Source of the DNA: Candidatus Brocadiaceae bacterium
GTDB lineage: Bacteria > Planctomycetota > Brocadiia > Brocadiales > Bathyanammoxibiaceae
Reading direction: 5' to 3'
Assembly (NCBI GenBank): GCA_030018855.1
Contig: JASEHG010000144.1
Span: forward strand, 1-5,065
Length of the DNA stretch: 5,065 nt
The position numbers and the translations under genes are program-made. Shown here piece by piece: positions 1 to 4,900 of this stretch. The notes beneath the pieces were generated by a model. It was not told the origin of the DNA. It saw nothing but the letters and a program-made list of their open reading frames with translations, and did no database searches. Numbering within the stretch: position 1 is the stretch's first letter; the number at the start of each line of letters is the position of its first letter.

Positions 1-1
1 C

Positions 2-820
2 TTTGTGGATGGTTGGAATTTTAAGAAAAATCTCCAGGAATTTCGTTATCCATCTACACGGCAGGATGTACGCTTTCCAGAATTTTGGCTTGATGAAAAA
101 CATTTCGACTGGGCAAAATTTTTCAAGGGTGTAATCAATAAATTTAATATAGAAACCCAGAGGACGCATCTTCTTGTCAGGGCTTATTGGTATACAGCTG
201 AGAGTATCACTCCCTTTATTAAATTACCTAAAAAGATACAAGAAATTCAGACGCAATATCAAGAACTTAATGCTAATGATGCTAAAATTGAGGAGCTAGC
301 TCGTGAGTGGCATGATGGACAGCGTCGTTTTTTCAATAAAGCGAAGGAAGAAATTTACGAGGGTATTCAAAGAGAAACAAATTTCCTTGAGTTTAAATAT
401 GTGGGACAATACAAACTTGACCCATACAAGGTACACAAATTCTGTAAGAATTCCGATGGCTCCTATCTTTATCAAGGTACACGAGTAGGTGAAAGAGGTG
501 TAGATGTTGGCATAGCAACTGACATGATTGCAAAGCTACTTTGTTATGATGCTGCTATACTTGTTAGTGGTGATATAGATTTTCTCCCCGTCGTACACTA
601 TATAAAAGATAAACTAAGGCAGGTTTATCAATTTTCAATTGCGCGAGGTGTGCCCCCCAACGTCAAGTACTTATCGCCATGGCTTATGGGCTCAGTAGAT
701 GCCTTTCAATATTTTAATGAGGTTGAACTTCTACAAGAATATCTCAAAAGAGGCGCTATTCCTCGAGAAATTCTTCAGCAAATTGATGGCCAAATACGAA
801 ATTTAAAACCAGCAACTTGA
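2..820 (+). CDS. NYN-domain (LabA/DUF88-like) putative nuclease, 5' partial
   Basis: This looks like a NYN-domain protein, a PIN-like fold whose members are metal-dependent ribonucleases; the substrate here is unknown. The frame is open to the window edge. The first codons read F-V-D-G-W-N, the usual first strand of the domain (hydrophobic-DGxN), so the GTG at 5 is probably an internal valine and the true start lies outside the window. Counting that GTG as residue 1, the acidic residues expected in the active site are visible: D2, D167 in GVDVGIATDM, and D190/D192 in LVSGDIDFLP. Between about residues 75 and 130 there is a charged, probably helical insert. The C-terminal 60 residues show no known motif. 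The gene is visibly more A+T rich than the glycosyltransferase that follows, suggesting separate origin. Its TGA overlaps the next gene's putative TTG. The family call is firm; the function is inference. Confidence 0.8.
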   Translation, partial: FVDGWNFKKNLQEFRYPSTRQDVRFPEFWLDEKHFDWAKFFKGVINKFNIETQRTHLLVRAYWYTAESITPFIKLPKKIQEIQTQYQELNANDAKIEELAREWHDGQRRFFNKAKEEIYEGIQRETNFLEFKYVGQYKLDPYKVHKFCKNSDGSYLYQGTRVGERGVDVGIATDMIAKLLCYDAAILVSGDIDFLPVVHYIKDKLRQVYQFSIARGVPPNVKYLSPWLMGSVDAFQYFNEVELLQEYLKRGAIPREILQQIDGQIRNLKPAT

Positions 821-1899
821 GTAATAAAAATTTACTCAGCAGGAGAACAGTTCTTAAAAATATTCTGTTAATTCGCCCAGGCGCCCTGGGCGATTTCGTT
901 TTGACCCTGCCCGTTTTTGCCTATCTCAGGAGGAAGTTCCCACAGGCCCGCATAGAAGTCATGGGCTATCCCTCCATTGCCGAAATGATAGTGGGGAGAT
1001 ATTATGCAGATGGATTTGCCCGTTTTGACCAGCCTGAGGTGTCCTATCTCTTTCTGAATGACCTCCCACTGCCTGAATGCCTTGAAAGATATCTCTCCAG
1101 CTTTGACATGATTATCTCTTTCCTGCAGGAGAGGGTCTTTGTAGAAAATCTCAGACGGGTAAACACGGGCTGTGTGCTGTCTCAAAACCCCCTGCCCAAG
1201 CCCAACGGGACTACCCATGCCGTTGAACACCTCTTGTCCGCCGTGGGTGGATGGGGAGAGGCAACTGCTGAGGAAAGGACCCCGAGGGTCTTCCTTAAGG
1301 AAGAGGATAGAAGATGGGCCTCAGCTTTTTTGGACAAACACCTTAACCATTCCACCCCAATAGTGGCCATGCACCTGGGCAGTGGTGGACGCAAGAAGTG
1401 CTGGCCGGTAGAGGGTTTTATCTGTCTGGCCTTCTACCTCAGGAAAGAGTTAGGGGTTCAACCCCTCCTGGTCTCCGGCCCTGCCGACGAGGAGGTAACG
1501 GGCGACTTCTTAAATTATACTCAACCAGGACCTCCACTACTCCATAACCTCCCTCTACCCAAACTAGCAGCCGTACTGGAGAGGTGTGACCTCTTCATAG
1601 GAAACGATTCTGGCGTAACACACCTTGCGGCGGCCACGGGTGTGACCACCCTGGCCCTCTTCGGCCCCACAAGTCCAGCAGTTTGGGGACCCAGGGGTGA
1701 AAGGGTAAGAATTGTCCAAGGCAATCCGCCTCAGGCGGATTGTTCTCCCTGCAGTCCAGAAGAGCGGGAACGCTGTCAGCGGCCTGCTTGTATGGAGGTT
1801 ATTACTGTAGGGCAGATAATCAGGACAGTAGAGGAGGTATTGGGGATTGCCTGCCCTCACAGTCCGTGTCATTCTGAGCGTAGCGAAGAATCTAGTTAG
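817..1899 (+). CDS. Glycosyltransferase family 9 (heptosyltransferase-like)
   Basis: This is a GT-B fold glycosyltransferase of family 9, the family of ADP-heptose:LPS heptosyltransferases, which act at the cytoplasmic face of the inner membrane during lipopolysaccharide core assembly. Visible motifs are ILLIRPGALGDFVLTLP (residues 16-32), HLGSGGRKKCWP (about 186) and GNDSGVTHLAAATGV (from 262, donor-binding region). A cysteine cluster (C309, C312, C320, C325) is also common in this family. The start is unsettled. TTG 817 overlaps the upstream TGA but has no Shine-Dalgarno. An AGGAG at 841-845 sits seven bases before CTT 853, exactly where family members begin, but CTT is not a normal start. 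The last ten residues (CHSERSEESS) are translated from an intergenic repeat, and residues 303-308 come from a palindrome. Acceptor sugar cannot be told, so no gene symbol is given. Confidence 0.88.
   Translation: MSNKNLLSRRTVLKNILLIRPGALGDFVLTLPVFAYLRRKFPQARIEVMGYPSIAEMIVGRYYADGFARFDQPEVSYLFLNDLPLPECLERYLSSFDMIISFLQERVFVENLRRVNTGCVLSQNPLPKPNGTTHAVEHLLSAVGGWGEATAEERTPRVFLKEEDRRWASAFLDKHLNHSTPIVAMHLGSGGRKKCWPVEGFICLAFYLRKELGVQPLLVSGPADEEVTGDFLNYTQPGPPLLHNLPLPKLAAVLERCDLFIGNDSGVTHLAAATGVTTLALFGPTSPAVWGPRGERVRIVQGNPPQADCSPCSPEERERCQRPACMEVITVGQIIRTVEEVLGIACPHSPCHSERSEESS
1722..1742. repeat. Perfect 21-nt palindrome inside the glycosyltransferase gene
   Basis: The arms CAATCCGCCT (1722-1731) and AGGCGGATTG (1733-1742) are perfect reverse complements around one central C. 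The repeat is read in frame and contributes N-P-P-Q-A-D (residues 303-308) just before the cysteine cluster of the glycosyltransferase. Its length equals seven codons, so it could have inserted without breaking the frame. Similar CCGCC/GGCGG palindromes occur as dispersed repeats in many environmental genomes; that is recollection and was not checked. Confidence 0.75.
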
Positions 1900-1944
1900 A
1901 AATTCTTAGGTCGTTTCGCTCACTCAAACGCCGTCCTGAGAATG
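1867..1944. repeat. CHSERSEES-type inverted repeat element
   Basis: The left arm (1867-1893, beginning TGTCATTCTGAG and ending GAAGAATCT) is a copy of a widespread intergenic repeat known for its spurious translation CHSERSEES. The right part (about 1900-1944, ending CCTGAGAATG) is an imperfect inverted copy carrying the expected GTTTCGCTCAC stretch plus a few extra bases. The left arm encodes the last ten residues and the TAG stop (1897-1899 lies just past it) of the glycosyltransferase. A second, solo copy is at 4767-4801. As RNA the pair could fold into a long imperfect hairpin between convergent genes. Confidence 0.8.
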
Positions 1945-2000
1945 TAGGGACAGACCTTCAGGTCTGTCCAATACGGACAGGTCTAAAGACCTGTCCCTAC
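1944..2000. repeat. Double-hairpin inverted repeat, GTAGGGACAG ends
   Basis: Two 26-bp arms (1944-1969 and 1975-2000) face each other across a five-base spacer. The outer ten bases GTAGGGACAG and CTGTCCCTAC pair perfectly. Each arm is also its own hairpin with a ten-base-pair stem and a two-base loop: 1948-1957 with 1960-1969, and 1975-1984 with 1987-1996. Relative to each other the two small stems differ at two base pairs, both fully compensated. The element supplies the TAG stop of cstA (complement of 1997-1999). No run of T follows, so it is not a classical terminator, though it may stall or protect the convergent transcripts. Confidence 0.85.
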
Positions 2001-3715
2001 GTTCTCACCTTTAACGAAACAAGCGTAGCTACCACCTTATAAACCATCCCCACCGCCAACCCCAATAGGACGCTATCCGCCACGATGAGGGAGATATTGT
2101 GCTCCGGGATGTACCTGCTGACCATCAGTATTATCAACATGGTGAAGGTAGTTACCATCATAAAGCAGGCAGGTATAAGGGTGTACCAAACCCTCCTGCC
2201 ATTATTCAGCAACCAGAAGGAGACCACCAGCAGGGTCATAGAGGCCAGGAGCTGGTTGGCCGTCCCGAAGATGGTCCAGATGGTGGAGACCGTATTGTAG
2301 TAGGCTAATACGAACATCAGGCCGACGGCCAGGGCAGAATTGAACCAGTGGTGCATCAGAAATCCTGGGGGTTTTTGCCAGAATACCTGCCACAGCTCTT
2401 CAAATAGATAACGGTTGAGCCTCACAGCTACGTCCAGAGAGGTCACCAGAAAACCCTCCAGGAGCAACATACCAAAGAGGACTCCAAACACAACCGGCAG
2501 GCCCAGCCCCTGATGCAGGCCCTGTCCCATGGCCAGGGCAAAGGCCAGGATGGGGTTGCCCTGTCCGCTAGCGGGGTACACGAGTTCTTTGTACTGTACA
2601 AAATCTAGTCCCACTATAATTATCCCCAGTACCGCACAGGCCATCAACGACTCCAGTAGCATGGCGTAATACCCCACGGTCCTGGAGGCCCCCTGGGACT
2701 TTAACTGTTTGGAGGTGGTGCCGGTCCCGCAGAGGGCATGGAAACCACTAATGGCCCCGCAGGCAATGGTAATAAATATGCCAGGCCATATAAGCCCCAC
2801 GGTGGCCGTCCCCTCGGAGATGTTATGGGAGGGGAATCTGATGTGTCCACTGTTGAGGCTGGCAGAACATACCCCTACCATTAGGAGTACTATCCCGGCG
2901 TATAGGAGGTGGACATTAATAAAGTCCCTTGGCTGTAGGAGTATCCATACAGGGACGCCCGCCGCAAGCAGTGTGTAGAGGGACAGGATTATCACCCATA
3001 CAAGGGGAGGGAGGGAGATGGGCTGGATTAGACCCACGAATACGGAGAGGGCACATATAGCCATGGCAATGGGTGAGGAGTAAGAGATGGGAAGGCCCTT
3101 TTTGTAGTGGAGGAATCCGATAAGCGGGGCAAAGGCAGTGATGATTATGACTGACATGGAGGCGATGCCTCCTATCTGCACCTTGTCCCCTTTTAGATGG
3201 AATAGGCCAGCCGGTGGAGACTCCATACCCAGTTGCTCCAGGCTAAGCACAGAGGTAAGGGCCATGCTGGTGGCGTTCAGGAAGGTGGCGTTTACCAGGA
3301 GGAGCATGGTAATACTAAAGGCAACGACCATGAAGAAACCAGCCAGCCCCAGGGTCTTCTTGGCTACCTCGGCAATGGAGCGGCCGTCCTCCTTTAGGCT
3401 GACAAATATGGCAGAGAAGTCGTGTACCGCCCCAAAGAATATCCCGCCCAGTACAATCCATAGCCAGACAGGCCCCCAACCGTAGATTAGTGCCAGCGTA
3501 GGCCCAAGTATAGGCCCGGCCGCCGCAATGGAGGCAAAGTGGTGGGCAAAGACAATCGGCGTCCTGGTAGGTACGTAATCCCTCCCGTCGCAGTTCTTGA
3601 CTGCCGGGGTTATTTCTTTAGGGTTAAGTCCTAAGACCCTGGAGAGGTGCCTGGAATAAAACACCGCCGCAAGGGCGTAAGAAGCAAGGGCTATACCGAG
3701 GAGGATGAGGGGCAC
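1997..3715 (-). CDS. cstA: CstA-family carbon starvation protein, short form
   Basis: This is an integral inner-membrane protein of the CstA family, whose E. coli members CstA and BtsT import pyruvate or peptides when carbon is scarce. The 572 residues hold roughly 15-16 hydrophobic segments. Family landmarks appear in order: HHFASIAAAGPILGP (58-72), FGAVHDF (94-100), GFHALCGTGTTSKQL (324-338), LDVAVRLNRY (427-436) and WTIFGTANQLLA (480-491). It is about 130 residues shorter than E. coli CstA (701), consistent with the short forms seen in other phyla. The GTG start is the first in frame after a TAG nine bases upstream and fits the family N-terminus. Only a weak AGG lies eight bases before it. 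hepT ends 14 bp upstream, so read-through from that unit is likely. The stop codon falls in a repeat. No BtsSR-like sensor is in the window. Substrate is not determined. Confidence 0.93.
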   Translation of the reverse strand: MPLILLGIALASYALAAVFYSRHLSRVLGLNPKEITPAVKNCDGRDYVPTRTPIVFAHHFASIAAAGPILGPTLALIYGWGPVWLWIVLGGIFFGAVHDFSAIFVSLKEDGRSIAEVAKKTLGLAGFFMVVAFSITMLLLVNATFLNATSMALTSVLSLEQLGMESPPAGLFHLKGDKVQIGGIASMSVIIITAFAPLIGFLHYKKGLPISYSSPIAMAICALSVFVGLIQPISLPPLVWVIILSLYTLLAAGVPVWILLQPRDFINVHLLYAGIVLLMVGVCSASLNSGHIRFPSHNISEGTATVGLIWPGIFITIACGAISGFHALCGTGTTSKQLKSQGASRTVGYYAMLLESLMACAVLGIIIVGLDFVQYKELVYPASGQGNPILAFALAMGQGLHQGLGLPVVFGVLFGMLLLEGFLVTSLDVAVRLNRYLFEELWQVFWQKPPGFLMHHWFNSALAVGLMFVLAYYNTVSTIWTIFGTANQLLASMTLLVVSFWLLNNGRRVWYTLIPACFMMVTTFTMLIILMVSRYIPEHNISLIVADSVLLGLAVGMVYKVVATLVSLKVRT

Positions 3716-3729
3716 GGGGTGAGCCTAAG

Positions 3730-4065
3730 TCAGATTTCATCTAAGATTTTCTTAATCAAAGGTTTTAATTGGGGTATCCTTTCTTTAATGGCTGTCCAGA
3801 CTAATCTATAATTTACTCCAAAGTAGATATGAATCAGCTTGTCTCGCATTCCTGCCATTTCCTTCCAGGGGATTTGTGTGTATTTTTGTTTTATACCTTC
3901 TGGAACGTTCTTTGATGCCTCCCCTATAATCTCAAATTTCTTTACGACTGCGCTTGAGGTCTTATCGTCTTCTTTAAATTTCTCAAAACTCATATCCTCC
4001 ACAAATTTTTCTATCTTCTCCATAGCGTCCAGGATGTCTTTTAGATAAAGTCTGTAGTCCCTCAT
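3730..4065 (-). CDS. hepT: HepT-like HEPN-domain toxin
   Basis: This is the HEPN-domain toxin of a MntA-HepT toxin-antitoxin system, a putative ribonuclease of 111 residues, a normal size for the family. The diagnostic R-x4-H-x-Y motif is present as RDKLIHIY, with R74, H79 and Y81. R and H are the expected catalytic pair, and the tyrosine is the residue that MntA AMPylates in characterised homologues. The rest is helical and charged, including the usual FEIIGEASKNVP helix (44-55). The ATG overlaps the mntA stop (ATGA, 4065-4062), and GAGG at 4079-4076 precedes it by ten bases, so the two are translationally coupled. The key residues are intact, so the toxin is probably functional. It ends 14 bp before cstA. 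Confidence 0.92.
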   Translation of the reverse strand: MRDYRLYLKDILDAMEKIEKFVEDMSFEKFKEDDKTSSAVVKKFEIIGEASKNVPEGIKQKYTQIPWKEMAGMRDKLIHIYFGVNYRLVWTAIKERIPQLKPLIKKILDEI

Positions 4066-4355
4066 AGGTAGACTACCTCTTTTAATACAGATTCTTTAAT
4101 CTCTTTTCTCAAATCCTCTTTTGGCACTACGTCTACCTTTTGATTAAACCTCTCCTCTAGGAATAGGGTCAATCCCACAAGGTCAAAAATGTCAGCACCA
4201 TCTTCAAAGTCCACAAGAACATCTATGTCACTCGTCTCCTTTTGTTCCTTTCTTATAACAGACCCAAAAACACCTATCTCTTTCACCTTAAAGCTGGCTT
4301 TAATTTCCTTTTTTAACTGCTCTAGCGTTCTTAATATCTCTTCCTTTGTCTTCAT
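4062..4355 (-). CDS. mntA: MntA-like nucleotidyltransferase antitoxin
   Basis: This is a minimal nucleotidyltransferase (MNT) of 97 residues, the antitoxin partner of HepT. It uses ATP to attach AMP to a tyrosine in HepT and thereby silences it, as established for characterised homologues. The catalytic signature G-S-x10-D-x-D is complete: G31, S32, D43 and D45, with a third acidic residue, D75, in QKVDVVP. A lysine-rich N-terminal helix precedes the core. The ATG at 4355 has AAGGA ten bases upstream (4370-4366). The gene lies directly before hepT with a four-base overlap. Both genes are A+T rich compared with cstA, consistent with horizontal acquisition. No clear promoter was found in the 90 bases upstream. 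Confidence 0.93.
   Translation of the reverse strand: MKTKEEILRTLEQLKKEIKASFKVKEIGVFGSVIRKEQKETSDIDVLVDFEDGADIFDLVGLTLFLEERFNQKVDVVPKEDLRKEIKESVLKEVVYL
4066..4078 (-). promoter_or_regulatory. Small palindrome covering the hepT ribosome binding site
   Basis: The 13 bases directly before the hepT ATG read AGGTAG-T-CTACCT on the minus strand, a perfect palindrome around one base. As RNA this gives a stem of about five pairs with a three-base loop that covers most of the GAGG Shine-Dalgarno. It lies in the last codons of mntA, so ribosomes finishing mntA would open it. A role in coupling toxin translation to antitoxin translation is inference; the stem is short. Confidence 0.4.
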
Positions 4356-4410
4356 GGCTCATTCGTCCTTAACTTGTCATTTTTAACGGCGTCCAGAAGG
4401 ATAAGGTCAT

Positions 4411-4450
4411 GGGTAATTAGGGGTAATTAGGGGGTAATTGGTAATTAAGG
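4411..4450. repeat. Degenerate tandem repeat of GGGTAATTAG
   Basis: GGGTAATTAG occurs twice back to back (4411-4430), followed by two decayed copies (GGGGTAATTG, GTAATTAAGG). The TAATT cores start at 4414, 4424, 4435 and 4442. The tract lies 56-95 bases upstream of mntA and touches the outer end of the 103-bp inverted repeat. It may be slippage at the edge of a mobile repeat, or less likely a set of binding sites. The 4356-4560 stretch otherwise holds only that inverted repeat and a short unassigned open frame ending at mntA. Confidence 0.65.
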
Positions 4451-4550
4451 GACACATCCCATATTTTACTCAACTTTTTTCTTTTTCCCTGGTGACTTTA
4501 ACATAAATCCCCTCTAAAGTTAAAAATAAGAAAATATGGGATGTGTCCCT
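4448..4550. repeat. 103-bp MITE-like element with perfect 20-bp inverted ends
   Basis: Ends 4448-4467 (starting AGGGACACATCCC) and 4531-4550 (ending GGGATGTGTCCCT) are perfect 20-bp inverted repeats around a 63-bp A+T-rich centre with no reading frame of note. Each arm contains its own small hairpin, GGGA-4 bases-TCCC. An inner pair, ACTTTA 4495-4500 and TAAAGT 4515-4520, could extend the fold. No target-site duplication is visible. It begins ten bases after the hicB-like stop and could act as that gene's transcript end. It resembles a miniature element moved in trans by an absent transposase; that is inference. Confidence 0.8.
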
Positions 4551-4560
4551 CAGTTTCTCC

Positions 4561-4722
4561 TCAGTTTCTAGTGTCAACAGAGAGGCAGGCTTCAATCGCC
4601 TCATATATGTTCTGCAACAACTCCTCCCATGTATCCCCCTGGGTGAAACAGCCTGGTACAGCAGGTACTTCTGCCCAGAAGCCACCCTCCTCTGCCTTAT
4701 GCACGACTACCTTGATTTTCAT
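4561..4722 (-). CDS. hicB: Short HicB-family antitoxin-like protein
   Basis: This small gene encodes 53 residues beginning MKIKVVVHKAEEGGFWAEVP. It matches the HicB N-terminal fold: a first strand, the EEGGFWAEVPAVPGCFTQGDT core (11-31) and a helix, WEELLQNIYEAIEACL (32-47). HicB proteins bind and block the HicA ribonuclease. The start is well supported: GGAGGG at 4734-4729 lies six bases before the ATG. The protein stops right after the helix at SVDTRN. Members of this compact group usually run some 15-20 residues longer, so the C-terminus may be lost. There is no separate DNA-binding domain. No HicA-like gene is seen on either side, so it is an orphan or remnant. The 103-bp inverted repeat starts ten bases past the stop. 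Confidence 0.82.
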   Translation of the reverse strand: MKIKVVVHKAEEGGFWAEVPAVPGCFTQGDTWEELLQNIYEAIEACLSVDTRN

Positions 4723-4766
4723 TGTGTTCCCTCCGCACAATCTATTAAAAGCTACTCCCTTTCGCT

Positions 4767-4801
4767 TGTCATTCTGAGGGAGTGAAACGACTGAAGAATC
4801 T
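4767..4801. repeat. Solo CHSERSEES-type repeat arm
   Basis: The sequence begins TGTCATTCTGAGGGAGTGAA and ends CTGAAGAATCT, a second copy of the repeat at 1867-1893, with the fuller middle section. After it the sequence continues as far as AGATCCTT and then becomes A+T rich. The expected inverted right arm is missing, so this is a half element. It lies in the leader region upstream of the hicB-like gene. Confidence 0.7.
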
Positions 4802-4805
4802 CTTA

Positions 4806-4847
4806 AAAGACTAGATCCTTATTTTTATTTCAATTGACCTAGTCTTT
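4806..4847. repeat. Inverted repeat AAAGACTAG in the hicB leader
   Basis: AAAGACTAG (4806-4814) and CTAGTCTTT (4839-4847) are perfect reverse complements 24 bases apart, and the pairing continues inward with one mismatch. The loop is A+T rich. It begins just after the solo repeat arm. There is no T-run placed to make a terminator on either strand. Its role is unknown. Confidence 0.5.
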
Positions 4848-4863
4848 ATAATAGTTGAGACTT

Positions 4864-4892
4864 AGTATATTTAAGCCAAAGGGCTTAATCAA
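4864..4892 (-). promoter_or_regulatory. Candidate sigma-70 promoter for the hicB-like gene
   Basis: On the minus strand TTGATT (4892-4887) and TATACT (4869-4864) are separated by exactly 17 bases, matching the -35 and -10 consensus at four and five of six positions. Transcription would run toward the hicB-like gene with a leader of about 135 bases. The spacer contains most of the hairpin TTAAGCC-CTTT-GGCTTAA (4888-4871), which could be an operator. It could alternatively be a weak transcript end for the TauE-like gene. A+T-rich sequence makes chance matches likely. Confidence 0.35.
4871..4888. other. Hairpin after the TauE-like gene
   Basis: TTAAGCC (4871-4877) and GGCTTAA (4882-4888) form a seven-pair stem with a four-base loop. 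It is framed by an outer perfect inverted repeat, GTTGAGA (4854-4860) and TCTCAAC (4899-4905), whose right half covers the TauE-like stop codon. No clean T-run follows on the minus strand, so a terminator call is weak. Confidence 0.45.
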
Positions 4893-4900
4893 GCCTATTC

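Noticed and set aside
874..892. Strong hairpin CGCCCAG / CTGGGCG near the glycosyltransferase start
   Set aside because: It encodes the conserved R-P-G-A-L-G-D motif, so protein constraint explains most of it.
1564..1872. Minus-strand open frame of 102 codons opposite the glycosyltransferase
   Set aside because: It is a shadow of a well-supported gene, includes a translated palindrome and has no recognisable domain.
1944..2000. Rho-independent terminator
   Set aside because: The stems are strong but no T-run follows on either strand, so it is better described as a repeat.
3138..3485. Plus-strand open frame of 115 codons inside cstA
   Set aside because: It is antisense to a strongly conserved membrane protein, with low-complexity translation and no domain.
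3730..4355. Novel two-gene defence system
   Set aside because: Both proteins have the full diagnostic motifs of the known MntA-HepT toxin-antitoxin family.
4411..4450. CRISPR-like or iteron array
   Set aside because: The units are ten bases with no spacers and decay quickly. There is no Cas or Rep gene, so this is a simple tandem tract.
4470..4685. Minus-strand open frame of 71 codons
   Set aside because: It is out of frame with the HicB-like gene over most of its length, runs into the 103-bp repeat and has no family motif. Only its middle part may be a frame-shifted HicB tail.
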